NCBI GenBank assembly: GCA_902805475.1 | Contig: CADCSX010000005.1 | Coordinates: 2,243,501 to 2,307,500 of the forward strand | Direction: 5' to 3' | Origin: Entonaema liquescens | Lineage: Eukaryota > Ascomycota > Sordariomycetes > Xylariales > Xylariaceae | Length of the DNA: 64,000 bases | Part shown: positions 52,575 through 64,000 of the stretch, in pieces | Layout of the letters: each line of letters opens with the position of its first letter | Position numbering within the stretch: position 1 is the stretch's first letter | Notes under the pieces: generated by a model | What the model was told of the DNA's origin: nothing | What the model saw: the letters and a program-made list of their open reading frames with translations, nothing else | Databases searched by the model: none | Translations under genes and position numbers: made by a program

Positions 52575-54701
52575 ATGAACGTTATTAAACTTCAGAGGTA
52601 AAGATTGAAGAGTGATTTCTATTGTGCTACCTCAAGAAATTGACACTGGTTAGGAAATTTCCTCAATTCGATCAAGGCGAAATCTTCGGTCTTACGGATG
52701 CTTTCCGCAGACTCGACATCGACGACAAAGGCTATATCGACGAGGCCACCGCTATTAAGGCTACCCAGCAGAGCGAACGACAGCCTTACGATGTTGTGAG
52801 GCAAGCTCTAAGAGAAGTCGAGCTTGACGCTTCCCGAAGAGTTGAACTCGAAGACTATGTCGGCGTAAGTTACACTAGGTCACACCGGCGACACTAAGCC
52901 TGCAGTTCTAATACCCTTTAGTTAATCTCCAAACTCCGCCAATCCTCTCCCGCGCAACAGCGCATGAACACTGGGGGTGCCGCGCCAGTTGCTCCTGCTG
53001 GCATTGTATCTCAAAGAACAGGTGGACAAGGGCATGCCTCCAAATCAAGCATCGGCAAGATCTACGTCCAAGGCTCCAGTGCCAATGTCACTCATACCAT
53101 CAACGAGGATGAACGAACCGAGTTTACCCGCCATATCAATGCTGTCTTAGCCGGCGATCCTGATATAGGAAGCCGACTGCCCTTCCCGACCGATACTTTC
53201 GAGATGTTCGACGAGTGCAAAGACGGTTTAGTGCTAGCCAAACTTATCAATGACAGTGTTCCCGACACCATCGATGAGCGTGTATTAAATGTCCCCGGCA
53301 GAAAGGTCAAGAAATTAAACGCGTTCCATATGACGGAGAACAACAACATTGTCATCGAGTCGGCGAAAGGTATAGGCTGTTCAGTCGTCAACATCGGTAG
53401 CGGTGATATCATCGAAGTCAGAGAACATCTTATCTTGGGTCTGATCTGGCAGATTATTCGGAGAGGTCTCTTAGGCAAGATTGATATCAAACTCCACCCC
53501 GAGCTTTATAGACTACTTGAAGAAGACGAGACTCTAGAACAGTTTCTACGTTTACCCCCGGAGCAAATCCTTATACGATGGTTTAACTACCATCTCAATG
53601 CGGCTGGCTGGCATCGCCGAGTTAGCAATTTCTCGAGTGACGTAAAAGATGGAGAGAACTACGCAGTCCTTCTTGCGCAAATTGGAAAGGACTATGGCTG
53701 CAGCAGAGCTCCTCTCCAAACGCGCGATCTATTACAACGTGCAGAGGAGGTGCTGGTCGACGCGGACAAGCTTGGCTGCCGAAAGTTCTTGACCCCAAGC
53801 TCTCTCGTAGCAGGAAACCCTAAGCTCAACCTAGCCTTTGTTGCTAATTTGTTTAACACTCATCCAGCCTTAGATCCCATTACCGAGGAAGAAAAGCAGG
53901 AGGTAGAAGACTTTGATGCTGAAGGCGAACGAGAAGCTCGAGTATTCACATTATGGTTGAACAGTCTGGACGTACAACCGGCTGTCGTCTCCTTCTTCGA
54001 TGACCTTTGCGACGGCACAGTTCTACTTCAAGCTTACGACAAGGTTATCAAGGGTTCGGTAAACTGGAGACACGTGAACAAGAGGCCGGCAAGCGGCAGC
54101 GAGTTGATGAGATTCAAAGCTGTTGAGAACACCAATTACGCCGTTGAACTTGGCAAGCAGAATGGATTCTCACTAGTTGGCATTCAGGGAGCGGATATTA
54201 CAGACGGAAACAAAATGCTGACATTGGGTCTGGTCTGGCAGCTCATGCGGAAAGATATCACTCTCACACTTTCAGCTCTAGCGCAACGTCTTGGGAAGCG
54301 GGAGATAACTGATGCGGAGATGGTAAGATGGGCAAATGATATGTCCCGAAAAGGAGGGCGGAATTCATCAGTTCGGTCTTTCAAGGACCCCGCTATTGCC
54401 AGTGGTGTTTTCTTCCTGGATGTTCTAAACGGCATGAAGAGCAGTTATGTCGACTACGATCTCGTCACACCTGGGCGAACCGACGAAGAAGCATACTTGA
54501 ATGCCAAGCTCAGCATCAGCATTGCCAGAAAGATGGGTGCAACGATCTGGTTAGTGCCTGAAGATATCTGCCAGGTCCGGAGCAGACTGGTTACCACTTT
54601 TATCGGTAAGACAACTCGGTTTATAAACCCCTTGAAGGTTGTAGAGTAGATAACTGACGATTATAGGTTCACTTATGGCGACTCACGAGAAGATGCAGTA
54701 G
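52575..54701 (+). CDS. sac6: Fimbrin/plastin (actin-bundling protein Sac6)
   Basis: Four exons (52575-52597, 52654-52864, 52922-54605, 54667-54701) give 650 aa. The tiny first exon encodes MNVIKLQR, joined by a split Arg codon to KFPQFDQGEIF. Residues about 1-85 are the EF-hand-like headpiece. Two actin-binding domains of paired calponin-homology domains follow: ABD1 about 125-385 (with DGLVLAKLINDSVPDTIDERVLN and NIVIESAKGIGCSVVNIGSGDI) and ABD2 about 395-640 (with FFDDLCDGTVLLQAYDKV and WLVPEDICQVRSRL). The protein ends SLMATHEKMQ. Fimbrin cross-links F-actin at endocytic patches, the subapical collar and cytokinetic rings. Introns are 56-61 nt and length is normal. Confidence 0.96.
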
Positions 54702-55765
54702 ATTGAGGCTTTTTATTCTCTTGCGAAAGCGGGCGAAGGACCTAGGTTACTTCGGACTAAAAAAATTGGGGGATTTGACGACGATATGTGTTAGCTTAGT
54801 GAATGGCCTGTTAGCCTTCCCAAAATTCCGAATGCAGTTTTCATCGAACCGTTTCATATAAAGCACGAAAAGTGAATATATTGTATTATGAGTGATTTCT
54901 TTCGGGTTGGTAAGCTCGAGAGGAAGTTTTAGTGCTTATTATAGGCCACTTACTTACCTAGGTACATATGTAACTTAAAAGTGGTTGTTATTCTAGGGGG
55001 GTAGGTAATGAGATAGTAGTGTATGCAGTGTAACCGTGTAACAACACCCCGCCATTTTTCCCGTAGGAATTCCTCGGTACATGGTAAGATTACGATCTCA
55101 TTACGTCGAATGTTCACGCTCCTTCCATTTATACTTCAGCCTTTTCTTCTAACAATGGGGAAATGAAAACAAAGAACTTCATTTTTTTTATGTCGAGTCC
55201 CGCATTATTACTCAAAACCCAAAGGAACCCAACCCTCTGTCTTCGTTGGCTCATGTGGAACCGCACCTTGTAGAATCTTAGACCTCGACATATTAGGGGA
55301 CCTCACTTGGGGTTACCCATCCGCAGGATCATCTAGAGGAGTAGAGGAGTGAGATCGACGCCGAACGGGAGAGGCCGCACCAATATTTCAAAATCACTAG
55401 GCTCCAACCGGGTTTGACGGAAGTCTTCGTTACCGAAACCTGAGTGGATTCGTCCGGTTGCACCGGCCATCGCTGCTAAAAGTCAGGTGGCGACTCTTGA
55501 TACGATAGATCCGAGTATACGAGATAATGGAAATCTAACCTTATAAATAAATGATCTCACTCTGAGCATCAACTCCGAGCTTCAATTGGTGCCTAATATA
55601 AAACCTGTCAATTCAATACAGCCTTCCCGTACATTATTAAGATAATCCTCTTATTGGCAGGATTGGATTCCCAAGGCCTACTATCGACTGCTATTATTGA
55701 ACCCTATTTCGTCATCAGACAAGAAATTAGTTACTGTGGTGTAATCTCATCGCCACTTCTCAAAA
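54702..55765. other. Intergenic region, fimbrin / sterol acyltransferase
   Basis: 1.06 kb without a recognisable gene. An exact TACCTAGGTA lies at 54955-54964. The right part is the promoter and leader of the acyltransferase. Confidence 0.55.
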
Positions 55766-58210
55766 ATGTCTGCTGGAGAGCTACATCCGGCTTCACAAAG
55801 CCGGGATCGTCTGGTAGCAGATCCGGATACCCATAGCGTACATTCAAGGCACGACGCAGCACAGCATCCTGTTGCATTAGCTGAAGCGCTGAAAGCCGTA
55901 CATCGTACCCCGGATACACCGTCAGATAGTAATAGCGACTCAGGCCTTGAAGCTACGGACGCACATCCTCACTCGGTCTTATTACGACGCAGATCGGGAT
56001 CCGATTCGTATGATAATTCGGCCTCAGATACCCCTGAAATCTTGCACTTAGACAGGCCCGGAATGAACGAGAAGTCGGGTTCTGATCAGCTTCTTCATGG
56101 CTCGCCTAGATATACCTCGGCGAGCAAGGGAAAGAAGACATACGTGGTGGCCAGTGATGATGCAGAACTTCGTGAGATTTTAAGAAGGGGTTTAGAAAGA
56201 GCAAGTTGACATATTCCTTACACTCGTGCGTCATACTTGTGGATATCGCTAACATCTTAACAGGAGAAACAAAAGGGGCTACCAGGGCGACGCGAGAAGC
56301 TACGGGACATGGTCTTCACGAGGCAGTTCTCGGCTTTCGATAGACAAAACCAGGAGGCGGCGAACAGTCCATTTCATGGCTTTTACGTCCTCTTCTGGAT
56401 TTCCGTGTTTTTTCTAATCGTCAAGATGGCGACTGACAATTGGAGGAAGACTGGCAACCCACTCGGCACCAATGAAATCCTGAAGACCATGTTCCAAAGA
56501 GATGGTAAGTAGACTTGAACCTGATCTGAGGAAAATGTTCATTTCCCCCGTACTTGGAAATCTCAAGTCGTTAACTGTTAGTGTAGTCATCGTACTTCTA
56601 CTCTCCGACGGCATCATGTGTGCCCTGACGGGAGTGAGTTGGGTCATTCAACGCCTAGTTTTCCTCAAGTATATTAACTGGGAAAGGTCCGGTTGGATAT
56701 TGCAAAACGTAAGTCGTCACTACAGTCCTGATGGTTGACCCTCTCTAATCCACAGCCTTGCAGATCTGGCAGACCCTATTTATCGCAGGTGTAGTTGGCC
56801 TTACCCTGGTGAGGAATTGGCCATGGACACGTAAGCAAGCCTCCTACTCATTAAGACCTGCGTATACTAATCATTTCCATCGAAGATACTGTATTTTTCG
56901 TCCTTCATGGTCTAGTGATGTTGATGAAGCAACATTCCTACGCATTCTATAATGGTTACCTTTCATCAGCTTATAAGAGACGCGAGGTTAGTATCAATAC
57001 TGTGGCGTTTGCCTGAGTGGTCCGGTTGCTAATCTACCGATTTAATTAGACCCTACTTCTTAAATTGAAACAACTGGAGAATATATCACCAGTAACATCG
57101 CCCTCGCAGACGAACCCACGAGCCTCGGCTGTCTCTACATCTCACCTTGCTCTGCCACCGTCGGCGGATGAATACCATGAGAGGCGGCTTTCGTTATCAA
57201 AGACCAGATCTACTGACCAAGACGATATGGAGAGAATCTCTCGTGCTATTGAAGCAGAAGAGCCACTCGACATGGAACAGCTTCAGGTATTCGAAAGGCT
57301 TATCAAGTGGGAAGTTGATGCTCTCGCAGATGAACTTAGGGGCAAAGCGACAGATCCTGCACATTACTATCCAAACAACCTTACCTTCTTGAACCACTAC
57401 GAGTATATCGTACTACCTACCGTTGTCTACGAATTGCAATATCCTAGGTCCGATAGCATCAATTGGTATTACGTGGCCGAGAAAGCTTGTGCGCTTTTCG
57501 GTGTTATATTCGTCATGATTATGATTTCTCAAGCTTTCATCTACCCTGTTGTTATGAGGGCAGTTCGAATGAAGGAAATGGGTTGGTCAACCACCCAGAG
57601 ATTCCGCGAATTCCCATTTCTACTTAGCGATCTCGCGTTCCCGTTTATGATGGAATATATGGTGAGTCCTATATCCCATCTCACGTTGGTTACGCTTTTG
57701 TTGACTTTCTGCTATTAGTTAGCTTGGTATCTCATCTGGGAGACGGTTCTCAACATTCTTGCGGAACTTACGTTCTTTGCGGATCGAAGCTTCTACGATG
57801 CATGGTGGAATAGCGGTATGTTGATTTAACTTTTCACGTTCACATTAATGTATGATACTAACATCGAAGCAGTTTCATGGGATCAGTACGCCCGCGACTG
57901 GAATCGACCGGTCCACAACTTCCTCTTGCGACACGTATATCACAGCTCGATCTCTTCTATGCGTGTAAATAAGCACACTGCAACGCTTATCACTTTCTTC
58001 CTCTCGGCTTGCGTTCACGAGCTCGTCATGTGGTGCATATTCAAGAAACTACGCGGCTATCTACTTATTCTCCAAATGTTCCAGCTCCCACTTGTGCGAC
58101 TCAGCCGAACGAAGTGGCTTCGCGGTCAGCCAACTATTGGCAATATTATGTTCTGGGTTGGTATATTCACGGGGCCGAGTTTACTGTGTAGCTTGTATTT
58201 GATTCTGTGA
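55766..58210 (+). CDS. are2: Sterol O-acyltransferase (ARE1/ARE2, MBOAT)
   Basis: Eight exons: 55766-56200, 56264-56504, 56587-56708, 56764-56830, 56886-56986, 57050-57661, 57719-57815, 57873-58210; the sum is 2013 nt, 670 aa. Residues 1-145 are hydrophilic. Then come VFTRQFSAFDRQN, membrane spans such as FYVLFWISVFFLIVKM, a cytosolic loop, the FYDAWWNS motif and WDQYARDWNRPVH. The catalytic His lies in FFLSACVHELVMWCIFKK, characteristic of sterol/diacylglycerol acyltransferases; FYDAWWNS favours the sterol (ARE) branch. It esterifies ergosterol with acyl-CoA in the ER for lipid droplets. Intron 1 (56201-56263) starts with GCAAGT, a GC-AG intron: no GT donor gives phase 0 before EKQKG. Confidence 0.94.
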
Positions 58211-59516
58211 ATGATTTGTTGGTTGGGTGCTTGGCGCTTTAGGGTATACAGGTAGAGAAGAGGCAACTACGTGAATGAGGCGAGATGTTCTGAGGAGGAA
58301 CCTCAAAGGTTTTTGGAGTTTAGGCGTTACTTGTTAAGGGTGGTGGCGTGTTGGATTGGAACCACGATTATAGTTAAGTAGGAGTGATAAATAGGGTATA
58401 AAATATTGATTATCTTGTAAATCATTAGAGTTCTATCGTAACTAATATTTCAATATTCGCCTTATATTATTTAATGATTGACTAGTAGATCACCAATCCC
58501 AACATGCCGATGCCATTCTTGGGCGACCAACCGGATCTTCTCCAACTTAGTCACTTGGGTTCAATAATGAGAGGGCTTGTAGGGCGAACAACTTAGCTTG
58601 ACTCCATAGGAGACCCTAGTCTTCATGTATACGACCCTTCCTAGCCTTCTATTCTGCGGTTTCATGCAGCTCTTATGCAACACATAGCAAGCTCTGCAGC
58701 TTCGGTGGTAAGAACGCGCGACAGATCACTGCTGACTGGATGGTAAGCAATGTGTTCATTTGTGTTTAAAATCCTGTTGGAAGAACAGCGTGGAAGATGT
58801 GTACTACGTAAGAGTAGATCCAATATACGTATGATGAGCAATACATACTATGTAAATGTAGATGCGTGATGTTGTTTAGTCTCAAGGTTGTCGTTACCTA
58901 CAGTATATATACCTAGGTATACAGTATTCATGCCCAATTGCACTCGTAAATACATGTACACGGCGTTGGAGATGAGATGCAAGTGAATATTTATCTGGGG
59001 TAGCTGCGAAGGTTCATTCAATATTAAATTCAATTGAATACAGTGTGTACTATGTACCTACCGTAAAGCACGTGAGGTGGGAACATGCTCATAGGTCAGA
59101 TGCTTTATGTTCTGTAAGAACGTTCACGGAAGTTGCTTACCGTACAATTCCATTGACAGGCAGCAAGCTACGTCATTAGGTGTGCCACTGCGTACAGTAT
59201 GCATTGCCTCACTTGACCACACTGTGGGTCAAAGCAAAAAGCATACCTAACAAACTGTTCTTCCGAGGATGATCCGTCTCCTTTGAAAAACAAATTTTAT
59301 TTGTCGGCCAACCACTGTCAACCTCAACCATCTGACGAACTCCATCCATCACTGGGCTGCTGGGGAGCTACTTCAACATCCTCAACACGCGATATTTCTT
59401 CAAACCCCCTTCCGCCTTGTATCATCAAGGTTGATTAATCTACACATTTAATCATTTCCCAGAGCTTCTTCAAGCTTCTCTCTTTTTAATTATTTACTCC
59501 TCATCAAGCTGCTATC
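58211..59516. other. Intergenic region, are2 / SR protein
   Basis: 1.3 kb with no supportable gene. An exact TACCTAGGTA lies at 58910-58919. The last 200 bp before the SR protein ATG are C/T-rich, as in strong fungal promoters. Confidence 0.55.
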
Positions 59517-60697
59517 ATGTCTCGAGGAGGCACTACTCTCTACGTGACTGGCTTTAGCCATGGCACGCGTGCTCGAGACCTCGCCTACGAATTCGAACGG
59601 TATGTCCATTATCCTCGTCGGTGAATCGATCGACCGTCCTACGGATGCGGTGTCCGATGTCACCTGCTTTCTCCTCGTCCTAACCCCGACCTCGCTTCGT
59701 CGTTCTCGGCTTCGTTCGAGTCCTCGATTCGTCTTCTTAAATCTAACGCTTCTACCCTCCACGTCCTCCGTGTCCATCTCAGCCTCCCATCTCCTTCGAT
59801 CGAGCGGTCGTATGGCATCTCAAGATGCATCGTTCCACGTCCCTTGACCATCGCGATGGGATTTTCGAAGCTTCACGCACTCGATGCAGATCACTTGGGA
59901 AAGTCTTTTCTTTGTTGCGGGGATTGCTGACATTAAATCTATCTAGCTATGGTCGTCTTGTCCGTTGTGACATTCCAGCGCCTCGATCTGCTAGCAGCAG
60001 ACTGTAAGTCGAGCCCCCCTTAATTGGCAATTGGTCTCATAATCTAACCAGTATGGCAGGTTCGCTTTTGTGGAGTATGAGGATCGTCGTGACGCGGATG
60101 ATGCGTACCACGAGATGCATAACAAGCGTATCGGCCGTGACGATCTTCTAAAGATTGAGGTAAGCTATTCTTGCCACCGTGTATAATCTAATTCCTTTAG
60201 ATGCGGTTAACTAACAAGTGTATAGTGGGCCCGTACTCCTCCGTCAGCGTCTTGGCGTTTCGATAGTGGTCGTGACCGCGACAGGCGTGACCGTGGAGGC
60301 CGATCTCCTCGTCGCGGCCGTTCGCCTTCTCCCCGACGTAGCACTCGCGATTATTCTCCCAGAAAGGACGATCGTCGTGACCGAGACCGGGATCGCGACT
60401 ATGACCGTGATCGCCGTGATACCCGCGACCGCTCTCGTTCCCCGGATCCTCGGTACAAATCCCCGTCCAGCTCACCTAAAGGTCCAGTCAAGCCGGAGCT
60501 TACACCGTTACGTAGTGACCGCGACCGTGATGACCGTGACGACCGCGACCGCCGTGATAACGGCACTAATGGTGATGATCGTAAAGGTAAGTTTCTCCTA
60601 AGCCACCTTTTCTTTTATAGGGAAGACCACTCTAACATTGAGTCTAGCTGTCGATAGTCCTCCTCCTCAACATGACGACTTGGACGTTGCTGAGTAA
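59517..60697 (+). CDS. SR-type RNA-binding protein (single RRM, RD/RS tail; Srp1-like)
   Basis: Five exons (59517-59599, 59947-60003, 60060-60159, 60226-60586, 60648-60697) give 216 aa. One RRM spans residues 7-80: RNP2 is LYVTGFS and RNP1 is LFAFVEYED. The tail is rich in Arg-Asp and Arg-Ser/Ser-Pro dipeptides (GRSPRRGRSPSPRR, then RDRDRD repeats) and ends DSPPPQHDDLDVAE. This matches fungal Srp1-like splicing or mRNA-binding SR proteins, acting in the nucleus. The first intron (59600-59946, 347 nt) is five to seven times longer than most others in the window and splits the RRM, so retention would destroy the protein; splicing-based autoregulation is a reasonable guess. Confidence 0.92.
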
Positions 60698-62781
60698 TAA
60701 GTATACCTGGCTATCTTACCTCTTCAGCAGTGGGTTGCATCCGCAACGTGTGAAATAGAATTCTCCTTTGTTGAACGGGTGTTCGGCTTTGCGTTTCTAC
60801 AATGGCTTCACTCATATTCTAGTTCCGATTTCATCGACCGGCCTACGATCCTGTGTACAACTGGCGGGGAGGCTGAATTCCGAGACGATGCGTTTGATAC
60901 TACCGAGAAGATCTAGGTTCTCCCTTTCAAGAGGAACGATAATTATCATAAGGTCAAGGCAACTAGGTAGTAAAGGATGCACCTAGAGGGACATGTTCCT
61001 AATCATTAGTTAGAGCAAATTCAATTTGATCATATGCATTGTTAGTGATAATGAGCTTCGTTAGTTGCGGATCTGTACTGTTAATCATAATTTTGATATT
61101 GGAAGGTCATCAGACTTTATTCTAGCAGCTAAGCATTAGATGACTTTGAAGACTTTGGCAGATGATTACGATAGGAACATCAAACAATTGCTATGAACCT
61201 TGTCTGCCTTGTCTGCTGAATTCGGTTGATCAGAAGCCATCAACCCTTATACATACTATTTTTAGATCTAGCCATATTCAGATGTTATTAGCTCTTATAC
61301 CTGCACGCTATCCAAAGAGCTCATCAAATTTCAGCGTTACTGCATGCTATAGGTAGGCGTTAAAGAACGGCGGCCAACCAAACTGTCGATATCAAGATGC
61401 AGATCCAACTCATGTTTTGCTTTTTAACATGGAACGGCACGTCATACACGACAAACCGTAGTATCCCGTGCAGAAAATCTCCAAAGCTGACATGGGGCTT
61501 TGTCTTGATTGTCTTTCCTCGGGTCCTTCTTAGGCTTTGTGGAGTAACCGCTTCGAGGTCCAAACAAAGAAAGGAGAAGAAAGGGGGTTATTACCTATTA
61601 GAGAGGAGAGGCTCACTGTAGCCTGTCTGTAATATACAGAACTAATGCATGAACTATCCAAGTTAATAGGTACCGGGGCCCTTTTTCAGAATTTCAATAG
61701 GTTAGGTAGGAGGTACTCCTTTCTTTACCGCTTCTCTAATACGTAAATAAGTACCTAGGTGTATGTGGATCAGACAGCCTTATTATGTTATTAGCTTTGG
61801 GGAGAGCTCATTGAGGGGCGCATATACCAATTCTGCAATTATCAAATCTCTGATTGCTCGTTTATTCAAGTACATTTCTCTTAAGATAGTTATACCTAGA
61901 CTTATTGTTTATACACCTAGTTAATGTTATTTGTAAACTTATATAAATTTAGGTATCTAGACTTGAATGAATGAGAAAGATTTAAATACCTAACATAGAT
62001 ACCTACAGGTAGCAAATGACGGGCTTATAGGTCACTTGCAGCATAGTTCTCAGTACCCGAAATACTCAGGTGAATCCGGCGGGTGACCGGCTCCCCCCCC
62101 TAAGACTAATTTTTTCTCAAAGCTCCGACTGGCCGACTTCATTGCTTTGAACCTATTGTAAGGTCCCATCTTACCTTAAAACTTATGCATCTACGTACCT
62201 CTTACCAGTCTACCCCAGGTAGTAGCTACGTTCTACCATCCATCCCTCATAGCTAAATTTTCTAGCTCTGTTCTTTTTTTTTTCGCTTCTCCTCCCTCTT
62301 GGTCTTCTCTTATATCTCATCTTTCAAGTAACACGTTGCATAATCATATTATCCCCTTCCTTTATAAAAGTCTTATCAACCTTGAGCATATAACCAAGAG
62401 GCAAATGATCATGAGTACTCCATGTACTTTGGTCAATTCGATGATCTAACCGGACGAAACGCAGAGCGACATCCTTGCGCAAGGCAAAACGGTACTCGAT
62501 ATCTCGCGCAGTTACCGCCGTCACCTATGCTTTCGATAGCCCGTCCTACAAACTCGACTATGTCGCCCGAATCGTCAAGAGCCTTTCGATAAAACTTGCA
62601 TTGTTGGTGTAGTCGTGTCCAAAGACTCTAGGTATCTTTAGTTCTCGATATACATGTACAAGCATCAGCCGCGCGCAAACTTCTTGGCTCCTTACTTCTG
62701 CCCCGTGCGAACCTTACGTGGTCTGTCCCCCGTTTTTACGTCGGTCGACTCCTCTCGCGTTCGCCTAGCCGAAGTTCCAAT
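60698..62781. other. Intergenic region, SR protein / mitochondrial carrier
   Basis: 2.1 kb. No gene is supported on either strand. The middle (61,620-62,060) is AT-rich with many TACCTA/TAGGTA half-motifs. The right end (62,220-62,780) is C/T-rich and is probably the promoter and leader of the carrier gene. Minus-strand frames at 61360-61563 and 62324-62524 have no conserved features. Confidence 0.5.
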
Positions 62782-64000
62782 ATGGCCGCTGTACGTCTAT
62801 CTTACTTGCAACGACCCGCATTTGCGCTAGCACGAGTCCCGTTCGGTAGCTGACCCAGATCCTCTAGAGTTCCGGAGATATCAAGGCCAAGTATGCCAGT
62901 GGGAAGAGAGCTGCCCAGTTCAGCGAGTTCTTTTCCCAGCCGGTGACCGCTGCTTTCTGCGCTGGCGGTGTTGCTGGTGCTGTGTCGCGAACCGTCGTAT
63001 CCCCTCTTGAGCGCCTCAAGATCCTCTTCCAGGTACAAAGCGCCGGCCGCAATGAATACAAGCTATCGGTAGGCAAGGCGCTTGCCAAGATGTGGAAGGA
63101 AGAAGGTTGGAGGGGTTTCATGGCCGGTAATGGAACCAATTGCATTCGCATCGTTCCTTATTCTGCGGTGCAGTTCGGTAGCTATAACCTCTACAAACGG
63201 GTAGGTTGGCCACTAGACTTTATCTTAACCTAGTTTGGGTTTTGTACGTCGAAGATGATTGTAGACCAGTTTAGCTGACACCCCCGCAGCACTTCTTCGA
63301 GAAGTACCCGAACGCTCCTTTATCTCCCCTTCAGAGACTTGTATGCGGCGGCATAGCAGGTATTACCTCGGTGTTCTTTACGTATCCGCTCGATATCGTA
63401 CGGACTCGACTGTCAATTCAATCGGCGTCATTCGCCGCACTTGGAAATATGCCAAAGGATAAGCTCCCGGGCATGTGGACTACAATGGCTATGATGTATA
63501 AGCAGGAAGGCGGCATACCTGCTTTATACCGCGGCATAATACCAACAGTCGCAGGAGTAGCGCCATATGTAAGCTTTAACATGCGCCTTATATGCATGAT
63601 CTGACCAATATGACACGGAAATACTAATAGCTTTGTAGGTAGGGTTGAACTTTATGACATATGAATTCGTCCGCAAATATCTAACACCCGAGGGTGACCA
63701 AAACCCCAGCGCTGCAAGGAAGCTGTTGGCTGGTGCCGTATCAGGTGCTGTTGCTCAGACATGCACATATCCATTGTAAGTATGTCTCGGCTTTCAACTT
63801 ATGGCTGTCTAATACATGTACAGTGACGTCTTGCGGCGGAGATTTCAAATCAACACCATGTCTGGCATGGGCTACAAATACAAGTCGATAGGAGACGCTG
63901 TCAGAGTGATAATAGCCCAGGAAGGGCCGAAGGGTCTCTATAAAGGCCTCATTCCGAACTTACTCAAGGTCGCCCCTAGCATGGCTGCCAACTGGCTCAG
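62782..64000 (+). CDS. Mitochondrial carrier family protein (yeast YPR011C-like), 3' end beyond the window
   Basis: Five exons are visible: 62782-62790, 62868-63200, 63290-63568, 63639-63775, and 63824 to the edge. The first encodes only MAA. Acceptors were chosen to keep SSGDIKAKYASGKRAAQF in frame. All three carrier repeats are present, each with the PX[D/E]XX[K/R] signature: SPLERLK, YPLDIVR and YPFDVLR. Matching GWRGFMAGNGTNCIRI, IPALYRGIIPTVAG and GPKGLYKGLIPNLLK helices follow the signatures. The pattern is closest to the YPR011C/SLC25A42-like branch, whose yeast member carries adenosine phosphosulfates; CoA or ADP/ATP exchange is an alternative. It resides in the inner mitochondrial membrane. 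Only the last roughly 20-30 residues should be missing. Confidence 0.92.

Noticed and set aside
60218..60601. 127-aa plus-strand frame rich in Val/Thr
   Set aside because: Out-of-frame reading of the Arg-Asp repeats in the SR protein exon.
1..64000. CRISPR array, rRNA operon, intact transposon or virus-like gene
   Set aside because: No regularly spaced repeats, no rRNA signatures, and no transposase, reverse transcriptase or viral gene recognised on either strand.

Overview
This window looks like nuclear DNA of a filamentous ascomycete (Pezizomycotina, most like a Sordariomycete). Genes are intron-bearing and monocistronic, with typical 49-77 nt GT-AG introns. The gene set is typical of mould fungi: conidiation protein 6, DUF4238, a Dal5-type MFS permease, a LovD-like beta-lactamase-fold hydrolase and a small secreted cysteine protein. 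Spacers are AT-rich, 0.3-3.4 kb long, and rich in TACCTAGGTA-type motifs. I found no rRNA, confident tRNA, CRISPR or intact transposon. Gene models were rebuilt by hand from reading frames, splice signals and family conservation; nearly all spliced lengths are exact multiples of three. || Layout. 1-8.2 kb: RNA exonuclease Rex3 (-, cut by the left edge), a DUF676 lipase (+), mitochondrial 1-Cys peroxiredoxin (-) divergent from an endonuclease III-like DNA glycosylase (+), and a 72-aa AN1 zinc-finger protein (-). 8.2-11.6 kb: a long gene-free tract. 11.6-21 kb: glutathione-dependent formaldehyde dehydrogenase (-), nucleoporin Nup85 (+), a beta-lactamase-fold hydrolase (+) and 5-hydroxyisourate hydrolase (-). 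22.2-34.5 kb, the most accessory-looking part: O-methyltransferase (-), DUF4238 protein (-), FAD monooxygenase with a reading-frame break (+), Dal5-type MFS transporter (-), an AT-rich gene-free tract and an aldo/keto reductase (+). 34.9-46.1 kb: a one-pass membrane protein (-, frame break), TFIIH subunit Tfb5 (+), dienoyl-CoA isomerase (-), Utp15 (+), a C2-domain protein (-, frame breaks) and Con-6 (-). 47.9-64 kb: TMEM234-like protein (+), secreted cysteine protein (+), fimbrin (+), sterol O-acyltransferase (+), SR-type RNA-binding protein (+) and a mitochondrial carrier (+, cut by the right edge). || How they fit together. Most genes are unrelated housekeeping genes in the dispersed order usual for fungi. 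Two groupings may be functional. The peroxiredoxin and oxidative-DNA-damage glycosylase share a 495-bp divergent promoter. The O-methyltransferase / DUF4238 / FAD monooxygenase / MFS / aldo-keto reductase run resembles a small tailoring-and-transport cluster without a backbone synthase; a three-copy 10-bp CGG-N2-CCG array lies between its divergent DUF4238 and monooxygenase genes. Three otherwise well-conserved genes each lose frame at short G/C runs and are restored by one extra G/C, which suggests consensus sequence errors at least as strongly as real pseudogenisation.
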